DNA of 64,000 nucleotides, from positions 558,001 through 622,000 of the forward strand of contig JAXHMB010000003.1 in assembly GCA_034521755.1 (NCBI GenBank), in the 5' to 3' direction. Shown one piece after another: positions 51,511 through 61,293 of this stretch. The notes beneath the pieces are model-generated. The model did no database searches, was not told the origin of the DNA, and saw only the letters and a program-made list of their open reading frames with translations. Position 1 is the stretch's first letter. Every line of letters begins with the position of its first letter. The translations under genes were made by a program, and so were the position numbers. This DNA is from JAXHMB01 sp034521755 (GTDB lineage Bacteria > Bacteroidota > Rhodothermia > Balneolales > Balneolaceae).

Positions 51511-52584
51511 ATGGCCTCACTTGGAAATGATCTGGCTTCAATACGTATCGAGAGGGACTTGAGTATTGAAGACCTCAAACAAAAGACGAAAATACCGGTC
51601 AGCATTCTCAAATCTATTGAAGATGATTCTATCTTTGAAAGAATAAACGAGAATAATACCTATACCAGAAGTTATGTGCGCAGCTATGCCAAAGCAGTCG
51701 GTATTGAAAACGAACGTATTGTCCGCGCCTTGGATCTGGTGCAAAAAGGGCAGTATAAAGGAAGCCTGTTAAACGATACTGATATTGAGCGGCGATCTTC
51801 TTTTCAATATGATACCCCTGGAAGCAGACAGGATACGGGTGGCGGAGATATGGTGCACGATCATTCTCCTGAATTTTCCCAAGCTGAAAAAGAAAGCGAG
51901 TCCCAAAAGGAATCTTCATCGTCAAGTTCAGCTACTCCTCCATCTATAAATACCGTGGATTGGGCAAATATGGGAAGGAAATTCACTCCCATTGAATCAA
52001 AATCACGTATGTGGGTGGGTGTAATTATTTTGGCAGTTTTTGTTGTTGGAGCTGCTGCCGTAGCTTGGTATCAATTCTATGAAGGTGAGCCAACCGGTGA
52101 TGAGCAGGTAACTCAAAATGAAACAACCCAGCCTGCTGTTAATCCGGATAGCCTGCAACTCAACTTAACTGAACCAGCTTCATCGAGTAACAGTGAGCTT
52201 ACTCGCGGCAGCGATGGAGCAGAAACATTACCTGATACACTAAGCTTACTTATTTATGCTGCCTATGATAAACTTGAACCGGTGAGAGTCAACACCGATC
52301 TCCTTGATAGCTTAAATCCATATTGGATTGAGAAGGGAGAAGCCTTCAGGTTTGAGTTTGTAAATAATATTGAGTTTCGAGGCCAATACAGCAGAATGGC
52401 TATTTTATTTAACGGCCACGTTGTCGAAAATTTTCGACAACAATTCCTCAATTCACAGACCGGCATGGTTGAGATAAACCGCTCCTTCTTTGAAGAAGAG
52501 CCTTCAAGATGGCTACAGACAGCACCCGACTCACTGAGTGTCCCCCAGCCCATTACAATTAAAGAACGCCCTATTTTTAATTAA
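51511..52584 (+). CDS. rodZ: RodZ-like helix-turn-helix membrane protein
   Basis: A 357-residue protein in RodZ arrangement. A cytoplasmic HTH_25-type domain spans residues 1-75 (LGNDLASIRIERDLSIEDLKQKT; YTRSYVRSYAKAVGIE). A Ser/Asp-rich linker leads to one transmembrane helix (about 167-188), then another acidic linker and a C-terminal beta-rich domain of DUF4115 type (SLLIYAAYDKLEPVRVNTD; GEAFRFEFVNNIEFRG). RodZ links MreB to the wall-elongation machinery. It is the first gene of rodZ-ligA on the plus strand, with 17 bp to ligA. Confidence 0.75.
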   Translation: MASLGNDLASIRIERDLSIEDLKQKTKIPVSILKSIEDDSIFERINENNTYTRSYVRSYAKAVGIENERIVRALDLVQKGQYKGSLLNDTDIERRSSFQYDTPGSRQDTGGGDMVHDHSPEFSQAEKESESQKESSSSSSATPPSINTVDWANMGRKFTPIESKSRMWVGVIILAVFVVGAAAVAWYQFYEGEPTGDEQVTQNETTQPAVNPDSLQLNLTEPASSSNSELTRGSDGAETLPDTLSLLIYAAYDKLEPVRVNTDLLDSLNPYWIEKGEAFRFEFVNNIEFRGQYSRMAILFNGHVVENFRQQFLNSQTGMVEINRSFFEEEPSRWLQTAPDSLSVPQPITIKERPIFN

Positions 52585-52601
52585 ACTTTTATTAGGCTCT
52601 A

Positions 52602-54605
52602 ATGAATAAGCAAGAGGCTAAAGAACGGGTTTCAGAACTCCGAAATCTGCTCGAACAGGCAAATGAAGCCTATTATCAGGATGCTCAACCCTTCATTTCG
52701 GATAAAGAATTTGATGAAGCTCTTAAAGAACTCGAACAACTAGAACAAGAGTTTGGACTGCAGAATCCTGCTTCTCCCACTCAGCGTGTAGGTGGAGAGC
52801 CAAGCAGTGACTTTCCGACAGTTCAGCATCCTACGCCGCTACTCAGTCTGGACAATACCTATAATGAAGAAGAACTGAATGAATTCGACCAACGAGTACA
52901 AAAAAACCTGGAGCATACAAACTATACATATCTTGCCGAGCTTAAATTTGACGGTGCTTCAATAAGACTTAGATATGAAAACGGACAGTTGGTTTTAGGA
53001 GCTACCCGGGGCGATGGTGAGCAGGGAGATGACATTACCCAAAATGTTAAGACCATCAATGATATTCCCCTCAAACTTCAAGGAAATTATCCCAATGTAG
53101 TAGAAGTACGTGGTGAAGCCCATATGGAACGAGAAGCTTTTGCACGCATGAATGAACATCGTGAGGAACAAGGATTGCCTGTATTTGCCAATCCCAGAAA
53201 TTCAACAGCCGGATCATTGAAAATGCAGGACCCTCGTGAAGTCGCCCGACGGCCTATACGCTTTTTTAGCTTCGATTTATTACTGGAAGATCCCCCTGCA
53301 GGCTTAACACAGCACCAAAAAATAGAAATGCTTCAAGAATATTCTTTACCGGTCTGTGAACACTTTAAGCACTGTACAAATATCAATGAGGTTCATACTT
53401 TTATTGAAGAAGCAGATCAGTTGAGACATAAGTTACCCTACGAAACTGATGGTGTTGTAGTAAAAATCAACGAAGATCACCTCCGTGATGAGCTGGGAAC
53501 GACCTCCAAAGCCCCACGGTGGGCTATAGCTTTCAAGTTCGAAGCTGAACAGGCTACGACCACTATCAATGACATCACTTTACAAGTTGGACGTCTTGGT
53601 AAGATTACTCCTGTAGCAGAATTAGATCCTGTAGAGCTGGCAGGCACTACTGTAAAACGCGCTTCGCTGCATAACGAAGATGAGATCCTTCGTAAGGATA
53701 TTCGTGTAGGAGACAAAGTTGTAATTGAAAAAGCCGGTGAAATCATACCACAGGTACTGAGCGTAGTAAACCCCGATAGTGAAGACAGAGGCCAACCATT
53801 CAGCATGCCTAACCACTGTCCGGCTTGTGATGAGCCATTGGTTAAACTGGGTGATGAAGTTGCCTGGCGATGCGTAAATCCTCAGTGTCCTCCACAGATT
53901 CGGAGTCGTATTGAGCATTTTGCCTCCCGCGATGCTATGGATATTGAAGGATTGGGCGAATCGGTTGTAGATCAGTTGGTTAGTGAAGGATTAATTAAAA
54001 ATTATGGGGACTTATATGAACTAACTGTTGAGCAGCTGCTGCCTCTTGAACGCATGGCTGAAAAAAGTGCCCAAAACCTGATTGACGCTATTGAAAAAAG
54101 TAAGAAACAGCCACTGGACAGAGTTATTTATGCCTTGGGAATACGTTTTGTAGGTAAGACGGTAGCCAAAGATTTGGCATCAGCCCTAGGCAATTTGGAT
54201 AAGATTATGGAAAGCTCTGAAGAAGAGCTGACAGCAATTGATGCTATAGGTCCTAAAATAGCGGAATCTGTTGCAGCCTTTTTTAACAATGAAAAGAATA
54301 TCAGGACAGTAGAAGTATTACGATCGCATGGACTCAATTTTGAGATGGAAGAACAAAAGCAGCTTTCATCAGTATTTGAAGGAAAAAAAATCGTACTTAC
54401 AGGCTCTTTGGAGAATTACACCAGAAAAGAAGCTACCCAGCTTATTGAACAGCACGGGGGTACTACCACCTCGTCAGTGAGCAAAAATACAGATTATGTT
54501 CTGGCCGGAGAATCAGCAGGCAGTAAATTGGATAAAGCCAGAGAATTAGAAATCAAAGAATTAAATGAATCCAAATTCCGCGAAATGATTAATAGTCAGC
54601 AATAG
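52602..54605 (+). CDS. ligA: NAD-dependent DNA ligase
   Basis: A 667-residue ligase of full length. N-terminal Ia domain, then the adenylation motif LAELKFDGASIRLRY with the AMP-accepting Lys115, GATRGDGEQGDDIT, NPRNSTAGSLKMQDP and DGVVVKIN. An OB fold and a four-cysteine zinc finger (CPACDEPLV...CVNPQCPPQ) follow, then helix-hairpin-helix repeats and a C-terminal BRCT domain (about 588-667, GKKIVLTGSLENYTRKEA). It seals nicks in replication and repair using NAD+. Essential and intact. Confidence 0.97.
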   Translation: MNKQEAKERVSELRNLLEQANEAYYQDAQPFISDKEFDEALKELEQLEQEFGLQNPASPTQRVGGEPSSDFPTVQHPTPLLSLDNTYNEEELNEFDQRVQKNLEHTNYTYLAELKFDGASIRLRYENGQLVLGATRGDGEQGDDITQNVKTINDIPLKLQGNYPNVVEVRGEAHMEREAFARMNEHREEQGLPVFANPRNSTAGSLKMQDPREVARRPIRFFSFDLLLEDPPAGLTQHQKIEMLQEYSLPVCEHFKHCTNINEVHTFIEEADQLRHKLPYETDGVVVKINEDHLRDELGTTSKAPRWAIAFKFEAEQATTTINDITLQVGRLGKITPVAELDPVELAGTTVKRASLHNEDEILRKDIRVGDKVVIEKAGEIIPQVLSVVNPDSEDRGQPFSMPNHCPACDEPLVKLGDEVAWRCVNPQCPPQIRSRIEHFASRDAMDIEGLGESVVDQLVSEGLIKNYGDLYELTVEQLLPLERMAEKSAQNLIDAIEKSKKQPLDRVIYALGIRFVGKTVAKDLASALGNLDKIMESSEEELTAIDAIGPKIAESVAAFFNNEKNIRTVEVLRSHGLNFEMEEQKQLSSVFEGKKIVLTGSLENYTRKEATQLIEQHGGTTTSSVSKNTDYVLAGESAGSKLDKARELEIKELNESKFREMINSQQ

Positions 54606-54735
54606 CGTAAAATTTGAGAAACAAATCACTTTTGGTAAACTCACAACCTGTTGGTATTATTTCTTGCCGGATATCTTTTTAAATGACCGTACGTTGATAT
54701 CTGCATATGCTTTTGCTTAAAATGAAGGATGAATT

Positions 54736-57165
54736 ATGAGTATTCTGGAAAAATTAGGGTTGGCAAGAAAGAAAAGCCCGAGTGCACCCATTATTGGTGA
54801 GAGAAAAAAGCAACAGGAAGCGTCTTCTTCCCTTAAACACAATATATACGTTCGTGCCGGTATTATTTTAGCATTTTTAGTGCTTCTCATTCTTTCCGTG
54901 CCACAAACCTCTTTTAAAGGGCCCACAAATTATAGCGTTGGAGAACCATGGCGTGCAGAAGATTTAACGGCTCCCTTCAACTTTGCTATAAATAAAAGTA
55001 CAGAAGAAATACAGCAAGAAAGAGAGGCCGTACGCCAAACTACAGCGCCTATATTTCATGTCAATCAAAATGCCGATATCATCATGGAAAGCCGCATTGA
55101 TTCGGTATTCAGAAATATGCAGCCTGTACTTCAACAATATGCCCAGTGGCAGTCTTCTAAAGAAAATAACACAAATACTATAACACAGGATAGTCTCAGC
55201 TTTATACAGGCCAAAAGTACTTCGAATCTTGCTATCAGTGATGCCTCTTGGAATACACTTCTTGAGAATTACTGGTTGGTAACAAATGAAGATCAACAAC
55301 CGGAAACAAAGACTGCACCGGTTAATGAATTTATTGGTAATGATTTGAGAGCTTCCATGAAGGGACTGGTAGAAGAACTTCTCGATGACGGCATCATAAA
55401 TGTTAACAAAGAAGAACAAAGCTACGAAGAAATTACGATCCGTGATTTGCAGAAGCGTACCGAGCAAAATAAAAATTTAGCAAATGTCAGGGATTTACAG
55501 GAAGCTCGCGAATTTGCCTCTTATCGCTTTACCAGAAATTACTATGAAGATGTCGCCAATGCCGCTAATGAAATATTTAGCCAAGTTCTACGACCAAATT
55601 TAATCTATAACCAAAGTGAAACCCAGGCCAAAATTAATGAAGCGCTCTCGCAAATCTCTTCATCGAAAGGAGCTGTTGCTCAGGGACAGGTAATTATTCG
55701 CCGCGGAGATATTGTTACCAGAGACCGTGCTAACGTGCTTAAAAGTCTGGCTGATGCCCGTGCCCAAAATGCCAGCAATTTGGAACGCTGGTTGCGTTAT
55801 GGCGGTGATGTGCTGGCCATTCTGGCAATTGTAACTATCTTCTTTTTCTATCTGTATCTCTACCGCAGATCCATTTTTGAAAATAATGCTATGCTGCTGC
55901 TTGTACTCATTGCCATGAGTATTATTTGTGTAAGCAGTTCTATTGTTTACGAACTTGATAATATCTCTGCCTATATTGTACCAACTGCCATCACTCCTAT
56001 CATACTTACCATTATTTTCGATTCTCGGGTAGGACTCCTATCAACCATCACGCTGGCACTGTTAACCGGTCTCATCAACGGTAATGATTTTGAATATGTA
56101 ACTGCCACCACGGTTGCCTGTAGTCTTGGATTATTTTCGGTGCGGGATATTAAAAAACGTTCTCAATTCTTTTTCACTACTCCGGGCATTGTTTTTCTCT
56201 GTTATGCCGTTGTAATTATTGGTTTTAACATGACGGGATTTGAAGGATGGGGCGAATTATTTACTGACCTGCAGTTTTTGGTAATCAATGCCATTTTTAT
56301 CCTGTTTACATACCCACTGATATTACTTTTTGAGAAAAGTTTTAATGTCACCACAGATTTTACGCTGATCGAACTTAGTGACACCAACCTCCCCTTGCTT
56401 AAAGATTTAATGACCAAAGCCCCGGGTACCTTTCATCACAGCTTGCAAGTAGCCAACCTTGCAGAGGCAGCGGCAGGCAATATTGGCGCTAATGGATTGC
56501 TATGCCGTGTAGGAGCACTTTATCATGACATTGGAAAAATGGAAAACCCAGGCTATTTCACTGAAAATCAAACCGGTGCCAACGAACACGACAAATTAAA
56601 ACCGCGAATGAGTGCGCTGGTCATTAAAGCACATGTTAGTAACGGCGTAAAAATGGCGGAGGAGCAAGGACTCCCTGAAATCATCATCGATTTTGTAAAA
56701 ACACATCACGGGACTTCTACCATCAAGTTCTTTTATGATAAAGCTCTAAAAAATGCTGATGCCGATAAAGATGAAATCCGGGAAGAGGATTTCAAGTATG
56801 ATGGCCCCCTTCCAAGAACCAAAGAAACCGGGATATTGCTGCTTGCAGATGGTGTAGAAGCAGCCTCTAAAGCTATGAAAGATCCCAACTACCAGAAACT
56901 GGAAAACCTGATTACTAAAATGGTAGATGAACGGGTGTACGAAGGTCAGCTAAGTAAGACACCACTTACCTTCCAGGATCTGCGGGCGATCAAAGAATCA
57001 TTCTTGAATATACTGGTAGGCATTTATCACAGTCGTGTCGAATACCCCGAGGATGAAAAAAAGGAAAAGAAGTCCTCAAAAACACAGCCCGATAAAGAGC
57101 CAACAAAAATTGAGCCCAGTGAGGGAGAAAGTTCACCACCGGTTGATGACTATCAAAATTCCTGA
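54736..57165 (+). CDS. 7TM-HD domain phosphodiesterase (PgpH/YqfF type)
   Basis: An 809-residue membrane protein. One N-terminal transmembrane helix (about 37-57) leads to a large extracytoplasmic 7TMR-HDED domain (about 65-345). A bundle of seven helices (about 350-540) precedes a cytoplasmic HD domain with HSLQVANLAEAAA, ALYHDIGKMENP (H597, D598), and FVKTHHGTSTIKFFY. In Firmicutes the PgpH homologue degrades c-di-AMP; the same nucleotide is the likely substrate here by family. A charged Lys/Glu/Pro-rich tail ends the protein. Its stop overlaps the xerD start by 1 bp. Confidence 0.9.
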   Translation: MSILEKLGLARKKSPSAPIIGERKKQQEASSSLKHNIYVRAGIILAFLVLLILSVPQTSFKGPTNYSVGEPWRAEDLTAPFNFAINKSTEEIQQEREAVRQTTAPIFHVNQNADIIMESRIDSVFRNMQPVLQQYAQWQSSKENNTNTITQDSLSFIQAKSTSNLAISDASWNTLLENYWLVTNEDQQPETKTAPVNEFIGNDLRASMKGLVEELLDDGIINVNKEEQSYEEITIRDLQKRTEQNKNLANVRDLQEAREFASYRFTRNYYEDVANAANEIFSQVLRPNLIYNQSETQAKINEALSQISSSKGAVAQGQVIIRRGDIVTRDRANVLKSLADARAQNASNLERWLRYGGDVLAILAIVTIFFFYLYLYRRSIFENNAMLLLVLIAMSIICVSSSIVYELDNISAYIVPTAITPIILTIIFDSRVGLLSTITLALLTGLINGNDFEYVTATTVACSLGLFSVRDIKKRSQFFFTTPGIVFLCYAVVIIGFNMTGFEGWGELFTDLQFLVINAIFILFTYPLILLFEKSFNVTTDFTLIELSDTNLPLLKDLMTKAPGTFHHSLQVANLAEAAAGNIGANGLLCRVGALYHDIGKMENPGYFTENQTGANEHDKLKPRMSALVIKAHVSNGVKMAEEQGLPEIIIDFVKTHHGTSTIKFFYDKALKNADADKDEIREEDFKYDGPLPRTKETGILLLADGVEAASKAMKDPNYQKLENLITKMVDERVYEGQLSKTPLTFQDLRAIKESFLNILVGIYHSRVEYPEDEKKEKKSSKTQPDKEPTKIEPSEGESSPPVDDYQNS

Positions 57166-58082
57166 TGCCAAATATGCACTATGAAAAGGAATTAAACCTT
57201 TACTTACAGTTTATAAAGCTGGAAAAAGGCTTATCTCAGAACTCTATAGTATCTTATAAAAATGATCTGACCCGCTACCTGCGGTTTCTTGCTGAAGATT
57301 TACGAATCAAAGATCTGGGCGGCGTAACTCTTCAACACATAGAGAATTACCTTGAAGAGCTAAGTGCTATGGATTTATCTGTTAGTTCAGTAGCCCGTAA
57401 CGTATCCAGTATCAGAAGCTTCCACGAGTTTGCCGTAGTAGAGAAATTGGCTGAGGCTAATCCCGCTGAGCTTATTGAACTGCCTAAAAAAGCAAAAGAT
57501 TTACCTGAGGTACTAAACCCTGATGAGGTTGCTCGAATTATGGATGCACCGAATCGCGAAACGGATGCGGGAATTCGCAATGCAGCCATTTTGGAATGCC
57601 TGTACGCCACGGGAATGCGGGTCAGTGAGTTAACAAGCCTGGAAATGGATAACCTTTTCTTTGAAATTGGCTTTATCCGCGTAATTGGAAAAGGTAATAA
57701 AGAGCGATTGGTTCCTATTGGAGAAGTAGCTCAGTCTGCGCTGGAACATTATATTGAATTAGTGCGGCCTAAATTTAAAAGTGATAAAGATCCACAGAAA
57801 TCAAAAAACAAGATCTTTCTGAGTCAGCGGGGAAACCCATTGTCCAGAATGAGTATATGGAATATCGTTAATGATGCCGCAGTACGTGCCGGGATAGAAA
57901 AGAACGTTTATCCGCATATTTTCAGACACTCATTTGCCACACACCTACTGGAGGGCGGTGCCGATCTTCGGGCCGTACAGGAAATGCTCGGACATTCTTC
58001 CATCATCACTACAGAAATTTATACCCATGTTGACCGTTCTTTACTACACCAGGTGCATAAAGAGTTTCATCCCAGAGCTTAA
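57165..58082 (+). CDS. xerD: Tyrosine recombinase XerD
   Basis: A 305-residue site-specific recombinase. The N-terminal SAM-like domain spans about 1-90 (YLQFIKLEKGLSQNSIVSY). The catalytic domain has Arg in ATGMRVSELTSL, Lys in GKGNKERLVPIG, the HxxR box HIFRHSFATHLLEGG, and His/Tyr in LGHSSIITTEIYTHV. It resolves chromosome dimers at dif with XerC. The gene sits in a housekeeping operon with no integrase-like surroundings, so XerD is preferred over a phage or island integrase; XerC cannot be excluded. Confidence 0.88.
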   Translation: MPNMHYEKELNLYLQFIKLEKGLSQNSIVSYKNDLTRYLRFLAEDLRIKDLGGVTLQHIENYLEELSAMDLSVSSVARNVSSIRSFHEFAVVEKLAEANPAELIELPKKAKDLPEVLNPDEVARIMDAPNRETDAGIRNAAILECLYATGMRVSELTSLEMDNLFFEIGFIRVIGKGNKERLVPIGEVAQSALEHYIELVRPKFKSDKDPQKSKNKIFLSQRGNPLSRMSIWNIVNDAAVRAGIEKNVYPHIFRHSFATHLLEGGADLRAVQEMLGHSSIITTEIYTHVDRSLLHQVHKEFHPRA

Positions 58083-58159
58083 TATTGGGCAAAATTTTTA
58101 GCAGACACTATCAGGTGAATTTCATAGACTCCAATATTTTAGCAACTTCAATTAATTTC

Positions 58160-58312
58160 TTTAAGGGTTAAAATAATGGCAAGATGAAAGAAAAGTCCGA
58201 GATTACCGGCCTTTTAATAAAGATTTGATACGGATCGCAAAAGAGATATAGATGTTCAAAGGCTCGGCATGAAGTAAAAGGACTCATTGACGATGAATTA
58301 CTTTATAAAAGT
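58160..58312 (+). pseudogene. Decayed, internally deleted copy of an ECF sigma gene
   Basis: Bases about 58161-58250 match the start of the intact ECF sigma gene at 60.6 kb, including its upstream AAGGGTTAAAAT and the stretch encoding EKSEITGLLIKI. The sequence then jumps to GGCTCGGCATGAAG...GACTCATTGACGATGAA, matching its 3' half (ARHEAKELIDLDE), and to TTATAAA near the end. About 330 bp of the middle is missing and the frame is broken. Order and orientation equal those of the intact copy 2.5 kb downstream. Confidence 0.8.
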
Positions 58313-58313
58313 A

Positions 58314-58344
58314 GATGCCGGCTGCTTTAACAACAGCCGGCATC
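58314..58344 (-). terminator. Intrinsic terminator downstream of the BspA-like gene
   Basis: A perfect 11-bp GC-rich stem GATGCCGGCTG/CAGCCGGCATC (58314-58324 and 58334-58344) with a 9-base loop, followed on the minus strand by TACTTTTAT. It lies 27 bp after the stop at 58372. Confidence 0.8.
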
Positions 58345-58371
58345 AATAGTACCATTATCTGTTCATATTAT

Positions 58372-60289
58372 TTACGGACTCGGACACGTTCCCCATTGTG
58401 GCTGAATACTGGTATTACCATCAAAACCGGAGCCGTCATCAAAAAATGATAGGTTCCGAACCAATCTGACTCACACACCAGCTACTGATATCTTGGTTAA
58501 AGGATGAAGCGTTATTAAACATGAAAACCATATCAGTTACACTCGACACATTCCAACCGCTAAGATCTCGGTCAAAAGTATGAAGCGCCATCGAACATAT
58601 TTCCCATAGTCAGTTACACTTGAAACATCCGACCGCTGATATCACCGTTAAAGGAACTGGCCGTACTGAACATGCTATTCATTCTGATTACATTGGATAC
58701 ATCCCAGCCACCAATATCTTGATTGAAGGCATCTGCACTAAACATGCCATTCATAGCCGTTACAGACGACACATCCCAGCTGCTGATATTACTATTGAAT
58801 GTAAATGCGCCTGAAAATAAAAACTTCATATCGGCTACCGAAGAGACATCCCAGCTACTAAGATCCTGGTTAAAGGAGCTTGCGTCTAAAAACATCCGGT
58901 TCATAGTAGCCACATTTGAAACATCCCAGCTGCTAACATCGGCATTGAAAACCGGTGCTTTCTGAAACATAGAAGACATATCGGAACAGGATACATTCCA
59001 ACTATTTAGATCCTGATTGAAAGCTGAAGACCGCTAAACATAGACCTCATACTATGTTACATTTGAAACGTCCCAGCTGCAATATCTCCATTAAATCGCT
59101 GTGCACACCTCAAACATACCGAACCATACTCTTCACATTCCTTACATCCCAGCTACTTACATTCCCGGTTAAAGGATGTAGGCACCGATTAAACATACCT
59201 TTCATGTTTGCTGCACTAGCTTACATTCCAACTGCTAAGGTCACCATTAAAAGTAACTGCATTCTGCTAAACATAGCCAGACATATCAGTTACACTACGA
59301 TACATCCCAACTACTGATATCTCTATTAAAGGACGAGTTACCGCTAGCACTAGCACTAAAACATGCCCACGCATATCCGTTACGCTGGAGACATCCCAGC
59401 TGTTGAGGTCTTTGATTAAAGGAACTGAGCATATGCGAAACATAGCCCCCATGTCTGGTCACACTGGAGATACATCCCAGCTGCTGAGATCTCCATGTAA
59501 AAGAACCGGCACCACCGAAACATCAGGACATTCATATCTGTTACAGCCGACGACGTCCCAGTGACTGATGTCTCCGTTAAAAGAGCTGGCGCCATCAAAT
59601 AAGTTGCTCATATCCGTAATGCCGCTGGTACAGGTCGTCGGGGCATTGGCCGGGGTGATCTGGCCGACGTTGCGCTTGGTGTAGGTAGTACCGTTGATCG
59701 TACCGGTATCGCCCACGCTGGCCGCATCGCAAATAATGGTTACTCCATTTTGAGCCTGATAAAAAGGTTTCTCCTGAAACACAGCCGTAACATCTTTTGG
59801 GTCATCAATGGTAATTTGCTCCGGGTTGGCCGTGCCGGTTAGGTCCCCCTGCCATTCTACAAACTCCCAGTTGGCATCGGGGCTGGCCGTCAGCTCTACC
59901 TCTGTACCGCTGTTGTAGTCGGTGGGCTTGCTGGAGACCACCTGCTCGTCTACGGTTCCCTGTCCGTTGGTATTTACGGTGAGCGCGTACTGTTTCTTTT
60001 CAAAGATAGCCGTAATGTCTTTGTCGGCATCCATGGTCACCGAGGCCGAAGCGCTGCTGCCGGTGTAGTCGCCTTCCCAGCGATCAAACACCCATTCGGG
60101 GTTCGGGGTTGCCGTAATATCGGCCGTGCTGCCTTTGTCATACACCTGTTCGGCAGGCGACACGCTTCCGCCTTCCGTGGGAGAGGCCGTAAGGGTTAGG
60201 GTATATTGTGGAGTGGAATTGTTGGAGCCGCAGCCGGCAAGAATCAGAAGCCCGGCTACAAGTGCAGATAACATGGATAACTTTTTCAT
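58372..60289 (-). pseudogene. BspA-type leucine-rich-repeat lipoprotein, frame-broken
   Basis: The first ~240 codons are intact: a lipoprotein signal (lipobox LAGC, Cys20), two divergent InlB B-repeat domains (about 29-95 and 98-170; each ends in a ...ITAIFEK/VTAVFQE motif), then the start of BspA/DUF285 repeats (ITDMSNLFDGASSFNGDISHWDV). From about 59560 down to 58400 the 75-bp repeats continue but the frame changes every one or two repeats; in-frame stretches such as FNQDLSSWDVSSVADM and FNSNISSWDVSSVTAM remain readable (58614-58979). The end, NTSIQPQWGTCPSP before the stop at 58372, is typical of the family. BspA repeats mediate surface binding. The N-terminal third is visibly GC-richer than its surroundings, which hints at transfer. 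Confidence 0.8.
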
Positions 60290-60636
60290 AATAAAATCTC
60301 GTTTTGAAGAATGTAAATGCTAATGATTAGTAAGAATTTTGCTTAGTCTGTTAGTATATGCGTAAGGCACAGCAAAGAGAGGACATTTAAAAATTTGATA
60401 AGAACTAGCTTCTACCAATTCGATTGCAAGTCGAATATAAGGCGGCTGTCAATATAAAGGTGGACCTATCCTATTACTTTTCTGTTAAAGACAACTATCC
60501 AACTTTAACAGGGGTGCTCTTAGCCGGGGGCGGTTTCCAGAGCTCCGGTTTCTCCTTCGTTGTAAGTTTCACTGGTAAAAGGGGATTTGATGAACTTTAA
60601 TATTTTAGTAGTTTATGATAATTAAAAGGGTTTAAA
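60290..60636. other. Intergenic region between the BspA-like and ECF sigma genes
   Basis: No gene is visible in these 347 bp. A perfect 9-bp inverted repeat CTGTTAAAG/CTTTAACAG (60482-60490 and 60503-60511, 12-base loop) lies 126 bp upstream of the sigma gene and could be an operator or a hairpin. The rest is AT-rich with one GC-rich patch (60513-60560). Confidence 0.5.
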
Positions 60637-61209
60637 ATGAATAGAAAGATGAGAGAAAAGTCCGAGATTACCGGCCTTCTTATAAAGATCCGGGATGGAT
60701 CGCAGGAAGCTTATGAACAACTCTTCCCTTTGGTTTACTCGGAATTGAAACGGTTGGCCTATGGCAAGCTTCAAAAAGAGCGTGATGATATCACCTACAC
60801 TGAAACAGCGTTAGTCCATGAAGTTTACCTAAAGATGGTAGACCAGACTACACTCAATGCGAATGACAAAAATCATTTTATGGCTATCGCAGCTCGCTGC
60901 ATGCGTCAAATTTTGGTAGATCATGCTCGTAAGAAAACAGCAGAGAAAAGAGGTGGTGATAAACAGGATGTAACCTACATAGATGAACTTTTAAAAGCTC
61001 GGCATGAAGCCAAAGAACTCATTGACCTTGATGAAGAGCTTGCCAAACTGGCTGAGCTAGATGAACGAATGGCGCAAGTGGTAACTCTTCGTTTCTTTGG
61101 CCAAATGACCGTAGATGCCACTGCAGATGCTCTGGGGGTTTCTGAACGAACCATAAAAAGAGATTGGGCCAAAGCACGTGGCTGGCTGTATAAAGAATTG
61201 AAAAACTAG
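60637..61209 (+). CDS. ECF-subfamily RNA polymerase sigma factor
   Basis: A 190-residue ECF sigma factor of the TIGR02999 (Sig-70_X6) kind. Region 2 is EQLFPLVYSELKRLAYGKLQ through HFMAIAARCMRQILVDHAR. Region 4 is LDERMAQVVTLRFFGQMTVDATADALGVSERTIKRDWAKARGWL, an HTH with the -35 contact helix at its end (positions about 140-185). Sigma factors of this type are typically encoded beside a serine/threonine kinase with TPR repeats, as here (84 bp upstream of it), with phosphorylation as the presumed control. An ATG 12 bp downstream is an alternative start. A decayed copy lies at 58.2 kb. Confidence 0.92.
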   Translation: MNRKMREKSEITGLLIKIRDGSQEAYEQLFPLVYSELKRLAYGKLQKERDDITYTETALVHEVYLKMVDQTTLNANDKNHFMAIAARCMRQILVDHARKKTAEKRGGDKQDVTYIDELLKARHEAKELIDLDEELAKLAELDERMAQVVTLRFFGQMTVDATADALGVSERTIKRDWAKARGWLYKELKN

Positions 61210-61290
61210 TTATTTGTTATTCGTATTAGGTTCTAGAGCTAAATTTGGTGATAGCTGAAAACGAATAACTATTAACCAATAACAAATAAC
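61209..61290. repeat. Nested inverted repeat between the sigma factor and kinase genes
   Basis: GTTATTCGT (61216-61224) pairs with ACGAATAAC (61261-61269), and the overlapping GTTATTTGTT (61209-61218) pairs with AACAAATAAC (61281-61290). The two pairings are mutually exclusive. Similar TTATTTGTTATT runs occur before sdhB (34485-34535). Confidence 0.5.
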
Positions 61291-61293
61291 GAA

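Noticed and set aside
57165..58082. Phage or genomic-island integrase
   Set aside because: The tyrosine recombinase is tightly packed behind the HD phosphodiesterase gene and ligA, has normal XerD length and motifs, and shows no attachment-site duplication or phage genes nearby.
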